Origin: Cylicocyclus nassatus
Taxonomy: Eukaryota > Nematoda > Chromadorea > Rhabditida > Strongylidae
Direction of reading: 5' to 3'
DNA length: 64,000 nt
NCBI GenBank assembly: GCA_958299035.1
Contig: CATQJL010000112.1
Span: 42,350,833-42,414,832 of the forward strand
Shown here: positions 1-11,573 of the stretch, piece by piece
Layout of the letters: each line of letters opens with the position of its first letter
Numbering within the stretch: position 1 is the stretch's first letter
The notes under the pieces: generated by a model
Databases searched by the model: none
Seen by the model: the letters and a program-made list of their open reading frames with translations, nothing else
Told to the model about the DNA's origin: nothing
Program-made: the position numbers and the translations under genes

Positions 1-1863
1 GAACACTGAAAATCTACTGTTTATAACAGGTTATTTACTATAGATTCGCAGGTTTAGCACTTAGCACAGCTTTAGCAGCAACACGAAAATTTCCTTTTTG
101 CTTTTAAAAAGTGAAAAAATACAATATACAAGTATCGAAAGGAGATGATAAAAAGAGGGTATGCTTTAAATTGTATAAGTGCCCGATGTGGTGAATATAT
201 GCTTGTTCAACTAAGAAGTCCGTCATATTTTTCTGAAAGAAGAAACGATTTTTCTCCGTTTTTCGCGCATACATCTTTTTGTACGAACTTTGAGCAGATG
301 TTTTGGATCTTGCAAAGCTTGCTTAGTTTTGGCAAAAGCTACTGCAAACCTATTATTGAGCAAGAAGGATTTGACTATTGCTGGAGTGGAAAAAACGGGG
401 AAGAGTTTTGAGACAACTTGTTATCTACACTTGACATTAGATCAAAGAGCTATTGTAAACAATGCTGAAGGCTTATTGTTCAGCGGTACAAAATTCCTCC
501 AGTGGTGATGGCCATAAAATACAAGAAGCAGCACATTCAACTTGGTAACGAGAATGCTAAATTTGACTGCTGCTGACCGCACGACGAAAAACCGCGCATT
601 TGTTTCCGGGGTGGTCGTAATCGCGTGCCGAACTCATCGACGACAAAACTTACCAGCACAAACACGCACTGCGCATTCGTTCGTTGTTTGCGTGATTGCG
701 AATGGCCTCGTACGGGTAAAACTCAAATCCGATCAAATGCAGACGAACGCTCTGATATAAATTACCAGTCGCAGCCCGAATGCCACCTGACCGCCGATTC
801 AGAAAAAATGGACATTTCGAACGTCCACAAACGTGATCTACGAAGTCAAAAGAGAAGTCTTTACATTCGGGGAAGATCCGCCTACTGGACTAGTCCGCCC
901 ACTCGAAAGATAACCGCACGCTAGAAAGCGCTAGGAACTGAACTGTAGTATAATACATTTTGGTGGGGACATGCTACCATTGATAGATTTCTTGAGAATA
1001 CATGAACCCCTTATGTGCAAAGGCGCATAATCAGTGGCGAACCCAGGGGATCCCAATGGGTCGCGAAATTTTTGGATGTGATCTACTTGTAGAAAGTAAT
1101 ATGCAAGCATGTTTCTGATTGTAGATAATTCAGATAATTTCTGGAATTTTTCAACTCAAAGCCTTGCAAAATTTTCGGGGCTAAAGGCTCACTCAAATAC
1201 TAGGAAGCAAGTCATCAAAATTTCCGGAGCATCGCGCCGAGATCAAGTTTCATCTATTATCCACCTTCTTATGGAAAGAAAATCTCGCCAATAAATTTCC
1301 GAGACGGTTTCGAAGCCCTTGAAAGAAAGAAATTGAGAGCGGCAATAGAGTCCGGAAAAATCCAGACATTCGAGTTTTAGGTTACCCCTCAGAGCGAAGG
1401 AATAGGATTTTAATGCACGAGAAAAGATGTTTGGATCTGAAAGCAACGAAAAGGCGTTACTTCAATATTACGTACTTCCATAAAATATTTAGTAACCTCA
1501 ACCCTCAACCCAAAAACATCTTTGCCTTCTTCGGATGATTTCGCCTTCATCGTTGCAGATCTGCTTACTCCTACGTGAAATTCCAAAATATTTTTGAAAT
1601 TTTGCTCAATAATTCTGAATGTTTACATGTTGGCCAACCATGTAACAAGCGCGGGCAAATTGTTCAGACGTGTTCTCTTCGTTCTAATTTAGTGACCTTA
1701 ATTTGTCCAAAAATTCTACTAATGATGTAACGACGGGTATTGACGATAGGAACCAAAAATGATGCTCTTATAATGGGTTCAAAGTCATTTTGGCTAAGAA
1801 TTTGGGTTAAGATTGAAAGTTCCATGATTAGAACATTACGGAATGGACACTGCTCTGTCACCA
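1..1863. other. No recognisable gene
   Basis: This stretch holds only short overlapping open frames on both strands, with no family motif and no convincing splice-linked exon series. A somewhat GC-richer part (about 540-930) has open frames in two registers and could be a decayed transposon or exon remnant, but I recognise nothing in it. Confidence 0.5.
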
Positions 1864-1925
1864 TCCTCTCCTATAATATAAACCCGATCCCAAATCCTCT
1901 CCTATAATATAAACCCGATCCCAAA
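1864..1925. repeat. 31-bp tandem duplication
   Basis: Two adjacent identical 31-base units begin TCCTCTCCTATAATATAAAC and end in GATCCCAAA (1864-1894 and 1895-1925). No function is visible. Confidence 0.85.
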
Positions 1926-2233
1926 AAACGAGACGGCGAGGATGGTCCGCCCACATGTATGCTTCAACGAGTGTTTTGAATAGACGCCAGTTGCCGAACG
2001 GGGCCTTATTGTGTAGAGACGCGACGGTGCGATCATGAGGTCAAGAGGACGCAGAGGTCCTAGCGCGAACGAGAGGACACGACACGCAGGGTACGCTCTG
2101 CTGCTGCAATGGGCGTGTTGAAAGACGCAAGCGCGTGCCAAGGGTGTTGAAATTGCGAGGTGGTCATTGTTGCAAAGCTAGTTGTAGAAGCCTACCATTT
2201 GATCCGCTCACATCCAATTTCAGTGTTCACAGT

Positions 2234-3800
2234 GCTTCCACTTTTCCGCCAAATTTTGAGAAAATCTTCGAAAATCTCGCTTTTGGGAGATCTTGCTCTT
2301 TGTGAATTCGATTTTTCTCTCCAGATGGTAAGCGTGAGTGCGAGAGTGACATTACGAAAGGAAGCTGTGCAGCGATGACTGGGGCAAAACAAAATTTTAG
2401 CACGATTGATCCACTTTTTCGCCAAATTTTGAGAAAATCCTCGAAAATCTCGCTTTTGGGAGCTTTTGCTCTGGGTGAATTCGATTTTTCTCTCCAGATG
2501 ATAAGCATGAGTGCGAGAGTGACATTGCGAAAGGAAGCTGTACAGCGATGACTGGGGCAAAACAAAATTTTAGCACGATTGATCCACTTTTACGCCAAAT
2601 TTCCAGAAAATCCTCGAAAATCTCGCTTTTGGGAGCTTTTGCTCTGGGTGAATTCGATTTTTCTCTCCAGATGGTAAGCATGAGTGCGAGAGTGACATTG
2701 CGAAAGGAAGCTGTACAGCGATGACTGGGGCAAAACAAAATTTTAGCACGATTGACCCACTTTTACGCCAAATTTCCAGAAAATCCTCGAAAATCTCGCT
2801 TTTGGGAGCTTTTGCTCTGGGTGAATTCGATTTTTCTCTCCAGATGGTAAGCGTGAGTGCGCGAGTGACATTGCGAAAGGAAGCTGTACAGCGATGACTG
2901 GGGCAAAACAAAATTTCAGCACGATATGATCCACTTTTTCGCCAAATTTTGAGAAAATCCTCGAAAATCTCGCTTTTGGGAGCTTTTGCTCTGGGTGAAT
3001 TCGATTTTTCTCTCCAGATGGTAAGCATGAGTGCGAGAGTGACATTGCGAAAGGAAGCTGTACAGCGATGACTGGGGCAAAACAAGATTTTAGCACGATT
3101 GATCCACTTTTTCGCCAAATTTTGAGAAAATCCTCGAAAATCTCGCTTTTGGGAGCTTTTGCTCTGGGTGAATTCGATTTTTCTCTCCAGATGATAAGCA
3201 TGAGTGCGAGAGTGACATTGCGAAAGGAAGCTGTACAGCGATGACTGGGGCAAACAAAATTTTAGCACGATTGATCCACTTTTACGCCAAATTTCCAGAA
3301 ACTCCTCGAAAATCTCGCTTTTGGGAGCTTTTGCTCTGGGTGAATTCGATTTTTCTCTCCAGATGGTAAGCATGAGTGCGAGAGTGACATTGCGAAAGGA
3401 AGCTGTACAGCGATGACTGGGGCAAAACAAAATTTTAGCACGATTGATCCACTTTTACGCCAAATTTCCAGAAAATCCTCGAAAATCTCGCTTTTGGGAG
3501 CTTTTGCTCTGGGTGAATTCGATTTTTCTCTCCAGATGGTAAGCGTGAGTGCGCGAGTGACATTGCGAAAGGAAGCTGTACAGCGATGACTGGGGCAAAA
3601 CAAAATTTCAGCACGATATGATCCACTTTTCCTCCAAATTTTGAGAAAATCCTCGAAAATCTCGCTTTTGGGAGTTTTTGCTCTGGGTGAGTTTGATTTT
3701 TCTCTCCATATGGTAAGCCTGAGTGCGAGAGTGACATTGCGAAAGGAAGCTGTACAGCGATGACTAGGGCAAAGCAAAATTTTAGAACGATATGACTCAC
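2234..3800. repeat. 173-bp satellite array, about 9 units
   Basis: The landmark GCGATGACTGGGGCAAAAC recurs at about 2372, 2545, 2718, 2891, 3065, 3238, 3410, 3583 and 3757, a spacing of 172-174 bp. Units differ by diagnostic variants: TTTTTCGCCAAATTTTGAG versus TTTTACGCCAAATTTCCAG, GATAAG versus GGTAAG, and GCGTGAGTGCGCGAG with a following GCACGATATG. These variants recur every fourth unit, giving a higher-order period of about 692 bp. The first unit (TTTGTGAATTC variant) and the last unit (GTTTTTGCTC, CTCCATATGG variants) are the most diverged, as expected at array edges. Because 173 is not a multiple of 3, the long minus-strand open frames across the array come from repetition and are not genes. 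Confidence 0.95.
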
Positions 3801-3934
3801 TTTCCTCCTATTGAAAAAATCTCTGGAAATGTTACTTTTGAGCGGTTGTGGCAATACATATACTGATAAATTGAAAATTCACTTGAGAAAATTACAGGTA
3901 TGAAACGCGTTCATTTATGGATCTGCCCTACCCG

Positions 3935-4140
3935 CTTGCTAGCGACCCGTAGGGTCGCTAGTCTTATATATAAAGCTGAAGGTCTGTTTGTCTGTCTGTA
4001 TGTATGTATGTCTGTACGTATGTTCCGAATAGAAAATTCCATTTCTGAACCGATCGGGACCAAACTTGGCACACATACACTTCGGGCCCCGGCGGGTGTC
4101 ATAGGCTACTCAAGTCATTTGCACATTTTTATAACCATGT
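3935..4140. mobile_element. Transposon-end-like fragment
   Basis: A short hairpin (GCTAGCGACC / GGTCGCTAGT) is followed by TATATATAAAGCTGAAGG, a CTGT/ATGT-rich run, and a segment reading roughly 'GGGACCAAACTTGGCACACAT'-like. This arrangement resembles terminal regions of widespread invertebrate non-LTR or Helitron-type repeats. Family assignment is an inference only; no protein is encoded. Confidence 0.4.
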
Positions 4141-4868
4141 AAGTTTATTTAAAAACCTTATTGTGTTGCGCTCCCGTCTGTTGTACGGCAATAATCTTAG
4201 CAAAACCTATGAAGTGAGCCCATCCTTTTTACAGAAAGGAAGGGCTCCGTATGGCTATGACTGTCTACAAGAAGTAAGCTGAGTCAGTGTGTTACTGGAA
4301 GTAACACCCCTTTCAATTTTGTAACACTCGAGCTGATAAACTACATATGGATTATTGCTACTAACTGACAGATGAGTATTTACACTACATTTTTTTACTT
4401 CCACAACCGGAATTTCATTCCAAATCTATTTTTTAGAAATCTCCAAGCTCCAATTTGCTTTCTAAAGTGGTCCTTTCGCTGTCGCCGAGGACGGCTAAAA
4501 CCTGCCCTTTCATATTCATAACCCGAAAAAGCAACACTCCTAGATACAAAGGACAAATATTTACAACTGTCACTCTTCCATAAAAATATTATGCACGTTG
4601 AGCTTCAGTGGAATTTTTGCTAACTCATGCTCCTGACCATTGAAGGTTGTAGCGAGATGTTACGATCCAATATAGATGGTGAAAAAGTATAGGTAAGGTG
4701 GAGAAACAACCGTGCTTGTTTGATAATTGGAAAGTGAGGAACATAAACAATACAGGACCTTATACAAAGAAACTATATCGCTTTCAAGCTTTTGAAGGAC
4801 AACTACGTGATGTGCAGATATTTGAAAAATCGAGAAAAAGCTATTCTGGTTGGATTCATGTACACATA

Positions 4869-5517
4869 CAGAGTGTCCCAAAACGATGTGCACACTGTTT
4901 GATCGTGAATAACTCTCTTGCTTTCAGGTCTTTCGCCTGCTTGAGGTACCTTTCTGTAGAGCGAGGTTCAACAAAGACTTACAATATGGACCGCATCATC
5001 AATCACTCTTTCCTACTGTAGGATTACCGAAGGAACTTCGAGAAGGATTTTAAGCCATTTATATTTTGCCTTAAAAATAAAACCAAACAAGCCAGAAACT
5101 CCTGCATTGGGTTATTCGAGTCGCTAATTCCAAATATGAAGGTTGCACTTTACTGTAATGCTTCTTTCATAAGTTATTTCAGGTTTAGGGTAACAACTGT
5201 TGTTCTAATGTTCGTTAGCACCATTGTAAATCGGGAAAATGGTAAAAAGTTGTGCAGTGAGATCAGCACGCCCGAAAATTTTGGTACACAAATATTCAGA
5301 TTTTTTGAAATTTTTTTTCATCAAGGTTATTCCATAGTGACGCTATATGACGAAAGTTCTTACCGTAGTCTTACAGTAACAAAAGAGATCGGTGATTTGC
5401 TCTATACTGTAAATCTAAGTTGAACCTCGCTCTACAGAATGGTACCTCAAGCACGGCGAAAGACAAGAAAGAAGAGTTAGTAACGATAAAGTGTGCACAT
5501 CTTTTTGGAACACCCTG
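4869..5517. mobile_element. Mariner-type MITE (CAGAGTGTCCC ends)
   Basis: Imperfect terminal inverted repeats, CAGAGTGTCCCAAAACGATG at the left and the complement of CATCTTTTTGGAACACCCTG at the right, are flanked by TA. Both sides continue into GTGCACACTGTTTGATCG-like and GATAAAGTGTGCAC-like sequence, so the fold is long. The subterminal motif GGTACCTTTCTGTAGAGCGA is shared with the elements at 34476-35156 and 53654-54567. No transposase is encoded. The length is about 650 bp. Confidence 0.75.
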
Positions 5518-6182
5518 TAGTATGTCCTAGAATAAATCAAAATTTGTCTAGCACATCAACTGCCAAAGAAAAAACAGACAAACATAACTGCTTGTGAAAA
5601 AAAGCAGCCGACTGTGACGGGCACCGATTTATCGAAAAAAAATTTCAATTAATGTTATGTTACAAGCCAGGACCATTGGAAAATCATGCTATAGGCAAAT
5701 GGTCAACATCCATGGTAAAGTGAGCATGAAATTCGCATTGGAAATGACAAGAGATGAGTTGTGCGCAAATTTGTCTTCAAAACATCCACTCAAGCACATC
5801 GACCTGATTGCTTTGGTTGTCCATGTTACTCACTTCCTTGCCGAATAGATTGGACAGCAATGGCTGTATATAAATCCCTCAGTCTTCTGCGATTAAGCGG
5901 TTGTTGATATACTCGAACTATATCAGCGCTAGTAGGGAGTGAAGAAGTTTAGCACATTTTTTTCTCAACGAATGAGAGTCGGGTTAGAAATTCTGAAAAC
6001 GAAAGAAGAAACATAGAACTCGTATGGTCTGTACACTACGTAGGTAGAAATTACAAACTCACAAATGTAATCACTATGTCATTCCGGAAATAGCTCAAGT
6101 TTTTCTGACTAACAATAAGTGCCACATCCGTCATAAACAAGACTAATAGACGACTTTGAATGCATTCAATGCATCTTTCTCC
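5518..6182. other. No gene seen
   Basis: AT-rich sequence with one open frame at 5657-5848 that has no recognisable motif and no splice context. I see nothing that supports a gene or RNA. Confidence 0.4.
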
Positions 6183-6422
6183 AGGGCTCAGCACGAGCTA
6201 GCTTGGAAAATGCAAAAAACGAAGTTCCCCTTTCGTGATTTTTTTTCGAAGTCCTCTTTGACCCTAACCCTAAACGTAAAAGAAAACTTCAAAAAACGAA
6301 ACATCGATTAAAAAAACGTCATAATTTTGCGTCTTTTCGGCCTCTTTTCGGCGATACCCCCTTTTGCTTTTCATCCCAAAAAAGATATTCACCTTGCTTG
6401 CAAGCCATCTGTGCCGAGCCCT
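6183..6422. mobile_element. MITE, AGGGCTCGGCAC-end family
   Basis: The left end AGGGCTCAGCACGAGCTAGC pairs with the right end GCTTGCAAGCCATCTGTGCC plus GAGCCCT. The interior contains AAAAACGAAGTTCCCC / CTTTTGCTTTTCATC arms as in the copies at about 10646-11042 and 63334-63574. It is non-coding. The family is defined here only by shared ends and arms. Confidence 0.65.
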
Positions 6423-6591
6423 AAACTTTCTCTCCTTTCTCTACTTGTTACTACTTTGAATTTCAATCTTCAAACATTTTTCGGAAGTTCTGCGGTGTTT
6501 AACTGGCTACCGCTACTACGCCTAAATTTAAACTTTCTGAAAGTTGATATATCTTGCGAAGGTTAGATAGCGAGACAGAACAAACGTAACC

Positions 6592-6760
6592 TTTGATTCA
6601 ACTGGCTTGGCTTCGGGAAGGCGGGGCTTTGTGGCCTAACTGAAGCCGCTCGCGCCCGCGACGCACCTGCGTCTCTCTCGCGCGAGTGCTATCTGATCAT
6701 TACCTAGCCTCAATTACTCACGAAGCGCCGCCTCTTCGAAGCCAAGCCAGTTGAATCAAA
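6592..6760. mobile_element. Compact 169-bp element with perfect 24-bp inverted ends
   Basis: The first 24 bases (TTTGATTCAACTGGCTTGGC plus TTCG) are the exact complement of the last 24. The interior is GC-rich (GGCGGGGC, CGCGCCCGCG, CTCTCGCGCGAG) in an AT-rich setting. There is no coding capacity and no clear target-site duplication. A non-autonomous DNA transposon is the simplest reading. Confidence 0.7.
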
Positions 6761-7377
6761 TGGTAGCAGTAAATGTTTTTTTTTGCCTTCTGTCTAGACA
6801 TTTTCATTATCGAAAATCGTCTTAAAAAAAGCTCGGTTTTTGCAATTCAGCCATGATTCTTGGCAGTATTGCACAAAGAATTTAGCAAATCAAACGTTGA
6901 ATATATAAAAATTAGATAACTTAGACAAGTGCAGTTACCTAACATTAATTTAAGCAGATCGTCAGTCCTTTGGAAGGAAAATGATTGCAAAATTTTGAGA
7001 GCTGGTAAAAAGATCCTGCGTAAGCAACTTGCCTACAGGCTTGCTCTACCCATTTCTACTTATACACAGTAGATATAAATTTGGGAAAGCTTGACCAAGA
7101 GAAATACTAAAAATACTAAAACAGGGTTGTGGACTTCAGTGAATTTCTGGAAGCTCACTAGCTGCGCTGAATGTAATGACTGATTGAGAAAACGCAAAAG
7201 CTTCATATATATATGACCAAGATCGTCTATCGAACTTGATTTCGACGGATGTGGCAATTAGTCAAAAAATGCAATAACAGTTTCGGAACGACCCAGTAAC
7301 TTGACAAAGATGCTATGGGCGCTATCGCTCTTTGTCATACGATGCTGACAAAGAGCGATGGGTCACTTGGTTTCCCA

Positions 7378-7743
7378 CTCAGACAGTCGAAGTAAAGTAA
7401 GTAAAGTAAGTACCTCCGTAGGGCAAATGGCGGGGGACTGCCGCTTCGTGCTCCGGAGCCCTCATTTTGGTACTCCGGGGCTCCTCCAAATCTGGCGCAC
7501 CCCCGGAGCAGAGATTTGCGAGCTCCGGGGAGGGGTCCCATTCGCCTTCTTGTGACGTCACGGTGACCTCACAAGAAGGCGAAATGGGAAAAATGGGACC
7601 CTCCCCGGTGCTCGCAAATTTCTGTTCTGAGGGTGCGCCAAATTTGAAGGAGCTCTGGAGCAGCAAAAAGGGAGGGCTCCGGGGTAATGAAGTGGCAGAC
7701 CTCCGGCATTTGCCCTTCGGAGGTGTCCCTTCGACCGTCTGAG
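7378..7743. mobile_element. GC-rich foldback element, CTCAGAC-end family
   Basis: It begins CTCAGACAGTCGA and ends TCGACCGTCTGAG. The arms carry GGGCAAATGG / CATTTGCCC, CTCCAAATCTGGCGCACCC / GGGTGCGCCAAATTTGAAGG and TTCTTGTGACGTCACGGTGA at the fold. It is related in ends and internal words (CTCCAAATCTGGCG, CTCCGG) to 24906-25372, and by ends to 32876-33456 and 33764-34034. Long open frames here on both strands are a by-product of GC content and symmetry. Confidence 0.75.
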
Positions 7744-8556
7744 TAGTAAATGACAAGAATGAACCTGATACTGAGCATAAAGAAGACTTGTGGTAGGAAT
7801 GTGCCCGATTATTCCTCATTATGGACACACAAGTGACCATTTTTGAAGTTGCACATCTTCAGTGCGGGTGGTGAGCAAGAGTAAGGACAGCTGACGGGTA
7901 CCCCACCCAAATCTAAGGTGGTGAGATCATGCAGTACAGCGGCGAAGCATTTAATAAGTAATTGCTCAAGTTATGCTGCAAGAGATTCCGGAATGATTAC
8001 ATTGCTCTGGATGGTATCTGCTGGGGTCGCCGGAGTTTACGAGGATTCTCGACTTCATATCCGGAATGAGATACATGCGAAGGTCTCGAAACGAGCAAAA
8101 CATGGAAATCGAAATTCTAAGTGGATGGTGCCTTTAAGCATCCAAAAGAAATTTCGGTGCGTGGCTGACGCCATGCGCCTCCATCCGAAGAAAATTTCGC
8201 TCACTCCCCTCCTCCTGCCGCCAAACGCATCGCCACTGCTAGATAGAGGTAGAGGCAACGAATCCGAAGCTGAAGAGGTGCATCTTGTGTCGAAGTACAG
8301 ATTGTCAGATTCTCTGACTTGTGTGTACACATGTGGATGAGCACGCCCCAGAGAAATGGCATCGTTTTTCTGATTCGGTCACAATCTCAGCAGTTAGAAC
8401 AAAACTACGGATTGACTGGAGTACAACGTGTTAAAACTATATCTCCATGCTGTATCTTGTCTTATTCTCAGGTTGAACTTGAAGCAAGTTTGGGGTCGGT
8501 GCCATTCAGAGTAATTCTGTTCTCGGTGATGTAGCGACACCTTAGTGTCCTGTTAA

Positions 8557-9008
8557 AGGCAGTGTCCGGGCAAAATCTCGATCTTGAGATTTTTTGCTTA
8601 CCCGGGCCTACTCGCTACGCTGAATCCGAAAATGCGCATTGGAGAGCGCAAAAACGGCGAAAAACGGCTCTAATATAGGAGGAAAATCAGCAGGTGGGCG
8701 GGGCTTTCCCCCAGTGCGAATTCACGCTCCCAACTCCCGGAGCGATTTTCTCGATTCCGCTAGCCGTTCTAACATCGCTATCGGCCAAGTGCGAATGACT
8801 GACTTGAAACCGGAAGCGAGAAGGTCGCTCCGGAAGCCGGGAACGTGAATTCGCAGTGGAGAGGACCCCGCCCACCTGCTTCCCTCCTGTGTTAGAGTCG
8901 TTTTTCGCCATTTTCGCGCTCTACAATGTGCATTTTCGGATTCAGCGTAGCGAATAGGCCACAGTAAGCACAAAATCTCAAAATCGAGTTTTTGCCCGAA
9001 CACTGCCT
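8557..9008. mobile_element. MITE, AGGCAGTGTCC-end family, TTAA-flanked
   Basis: The element starts AGGCAGTGTCCGGGCAAAAT and ends with the complement, CGAACACTGCCT, with TTAA immediately outside each end (8553-8556 and 9009-9012). Inverted arms include GCTGAATCCGAAAATGCGCA / TGTGCATTTTCGGATTCAGC and GGTGGGCGGGG / CCCCGCCCACC. It is about 452 bp and non-coding. TTAA target duplications are characteristic of piggyBac-type transposition, but the terminal bases differ from classical piggyBac, so the superfamily is inferred. Confidence 0.85.
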
Positions 9009-9506
9009 TTAATCCCGTGCAAACCATGTCCCTTGAGTTGCTGTGTGTGAGTGTATAGCATAAAGTGACTCTTGTGACGAAACATATTGCAACAACCGAC
9101 AAACGTGGCCATCGTCGGTAAATTGATAGAGATTGGAATTGTCTTTTTCTTAAAAGCTTGCCAAAGTCGGTCATTTGCAGGGCCTCCTTCACTTTCCATG
9201 ATATGTCGTCCTCGATAGTTCCGCACTATGACTTGTTTTCTCGAAGTCTAGCATAGCAAATGAACCAAATGCGCAGCACCAACTGCACAAACTGCTGTGA
9301 CTACTACTGCAGTGTCTGGGAGCACTGGGATGTCCATTCAAATCCGAACAAACTTTGCATCTTATCATGTCGAAAATACTCCTTGGTTGTGGCACGTAAT
9401 GATTTACTGCGCTGCCTGAATCGTAGTGCGACATTGAATACGATGTTTTGTTGTTATCGCAGCTCAATTCGATAGCAACCAAGGATCCGACTCCGGTTGA
9501 TGCACC

Positions 9507-9556
9507 AATTTGGTGTCACCTAGTGTGGCGAAAGGCGCACTAGGTGACACCAAATT
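9507..9556. repeat. Perfect 19-bp hairpin
   Basis: AATTTGGTGTCACCTAGTG is followed by a 12-base loop (TGGCGAAAGGCG) and its exact complement. It is followed by a short tandem word TTTCATAGGCGATG. It could be a MITE core or a structured RNA element; nothing around it decides between these. Confidence 0.8.
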
Positions 9557-10645
9557 TCATAGGCGATGGTTTCATAGGCGATGCGGAAAAACGGAGTGAT
9601 CAGCTTGCTGACATGAAATTTAACAACCTGGCAAGCTGCTTTTCAACAGAAAGCTGGCTTCGAATTTTCTAATACACTTATGCCAATTAATCTGTGGAAC
9701 ACGACAATATGTCATAGTCGTAATCTGTGAGAAAAAATTATCTTTACTTTGATAATATCTCTTCAAATGTAGAACGCAATCATGCTACGTACTTCCACAA
9801 TAAGTGGACGAAGCTCAACTCTCTGTTTTATGGAATCTGGATTCCGTGTGCAAACATGACTGTGGGGTACAATTAATTGTATGTACTTTCCGCACGCACA
9901 TTCCTGTCTCTCTAAGAGAAAAAAATGCATGGTAACACATGCACTGGAACACATATTCTTCTCGCGTATAGGCTTTTCGCAGAAGATCATGGAAGATCAT
10001 TCTCGCGCCGTATGCGCGACTATTCCCGCATGAATATCCTCCGGATTTCGCAGCGGCAAGCCCGCTAACATTAGCTGGCCATCGTCACCTCAGTAATGAA
10101 GGAGAGTTGGAGAAGAAGAATTTAACAGGAGATGTGGAACCCTCATAGATACATAGGAGAGTGATGCTTAACCTCTCTTAGTGAAACAGAGGTGAGATTC
10201 ATCTCTAGAACAATTTCCTCAACGCCAACCTGGTTTCAAACGGTTCGTGTTTGTTTTCTCTTTTTTTCTTTTTGATTTCTAGCTTCAATCCCTTACGGTA
10301 CATGTAAAGACGCCAGCGAAAAGTCGATAGATTTCTAATATGGATCAAAGACTTCAAATTTTAGCGCAGTCAAAAGGGGAGCTTCAGATTCGGAAACGCA
10401 ATCGGAAACAAATTCGTGCCGGAAACGATCGCGCTCAAATTTTGACCACAAGATTTTTCCGCTGCTAGAGTCTGCGGGGTGAGGAAGTGAAGGAGGAGAG
10501 GAGGAAGGGAGATGCATGTTTTCATGCCATAAGTGACATTGCGGTAAATCTGTTTCGATGATCTAGCCCATAAACTTGTTGCTGTCGCGGTGCGGCTTAG
10601 TTGAGAGAAAAATCGTGACCACTGACCCGTTCGGGACGAGTAGCG
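9557..10645. other. No gene seen
   Basis: Only short unsupported open frames are present on either strand, with no motif I recognise. The segment 10370-10520 has purine-rich tracts (GGAGGAGAGGAGGAAGGGAG) but no other structure. Confidence 0.4.
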
Positions 10646-11042
10646 TACAAGGCCTGGCTCGAGTCGGTTTCTAGGGTTTCTGAAAACGAAGTCTCCCCTG
10701 ACTTTCGGAAGTTTCACGAAGTCCCCTTTGTCCTATTTGTGTACTAGTATTAAAAAGAAAAACGTAAGATAAGACTGGAAATCCAAATTGGAGTGAATAC
10801 CACGCATGCACAAGAGTTTAGCATTGGAGCGCGATATTTTACAAAGCGATATATGAAGAAATGAAGGCAAAAAACGATAGAGCATGTCAATTGTGTGATA
10901 ACCTGTCCGAAAAGCTTGTGTTCGAGCAAATGGCGCTTATTCTCGGTGCTGGGCCCCGACTCGTCAAAAACGATATCTCCTTTGCTTTTTGCTTCAAAAA
11001 CGAAGTTCAGCTTGCTTCCAGACGATCTATGCCGGGCCCTGG
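10646..11042. mobile_element. Degenerate AGGGCTCGGCAC-family element(s)
   Basis: The left part has CCTGGCTCGAGTCGGTTTCT and GAAAACGAAGTCTCCCCTGA. The right part has CAAAAACGAAGTTCAGCTTG and ends CTATGCCGGGCCCT. These match the ends and arms of 6183-6422 and 63334-63574 in a diverged, possibly double-copy arrangement (a second inner end GGGCCCCGACTCG lies near 10951). Confidence 0.5.
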
Positions 11043-11073
11043 TAGCGTAGTGGTATGAGGCGCACAACCAGAT
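11035..11073 (+). other. tRNA-like box A fragment cut by the gap
   Basis: The sequence TAGCGTAGTGG just before the N run fits the pol III A-box consensus (TRGYnnARnnGG) and is followed by GGCGCACAACCAGAT. It could be the 5' part of a tRNA gene or tRNA-derived SINE. The rest lies in the gap, so neither an anticodon nor a B box can be seen. Chance similarity is possible. Confidence 0.25.
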
Positions 11074-11573
11074 NNNNNNNNNNNNNNNNNNNNNNNNNNN
11101 NNNNNNNNNNNNNNNNNNNNNNNNNNNNNNNNNNNNNNNNNNNNNNNNNNNNNNNNNNNNNNNNNNNNNNNNNNNNNNNNNNNNNNNNNNNNNNNNNNNN
11201 NNNNNNNNNNNNNNNNNNNNNNNNNNNNNNNNNNNNNNNNNNNNNNNNNNNNNNNNNNNNNNNNNNNNNNNNNNNNNNNNNNNNNNNNNNNNNNNNNNNN
11301 NNNNNNNNNNNNNNNNNNNNNNNNNNNNNNNNNNNNNNNNNNNNNNNNNNNNNNNNNNNNNNNNNNNNNNNNNNNNNNNNNNNNNNNNNNNNNNNNNNNN
11401 NNNNNNNNNNNNNNNNNNNNNNNNNNNNNNNNNNNNNNNNNNNNNNNNNNNNNNNNNNNNNNNNNNNNNNNNNNNNNNNNNNNNNNNNNNNNNNNNNNNN
11501 NNNNNNNNNNNNNNNNNNNNNNNNNNNNNNNNNNNNNNNNNNNNNNNNNNNNNNNNNNNNNNNNNNNNNNNNN
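11074..11573. other. 500-N scaffold gap
   Basis: Exactly 500 Ns, a placeholder length. Sequence to the left shows no match to the sequence that would mirror it beyond 23456, so the gap marks a junction between two contigs rather than a short unsequenced patch within the palindrome. Confidence 0.97.

Noticed and set aside
2192..3854. Long minus-strand open frames (up to 286 codons) with repeating MFCPSHRCTASF-type sequence
   Set aside because: They follow the 173-bp satellite in several frames at once; the period is not a multiple of 3 and there is no splice or start context.
6260..6280. Telomere-like CCCTAACCCTAAACG
   Set aside because: Only two imperfect units, inside a MITE, and not the nematode TTAGGC repeat.
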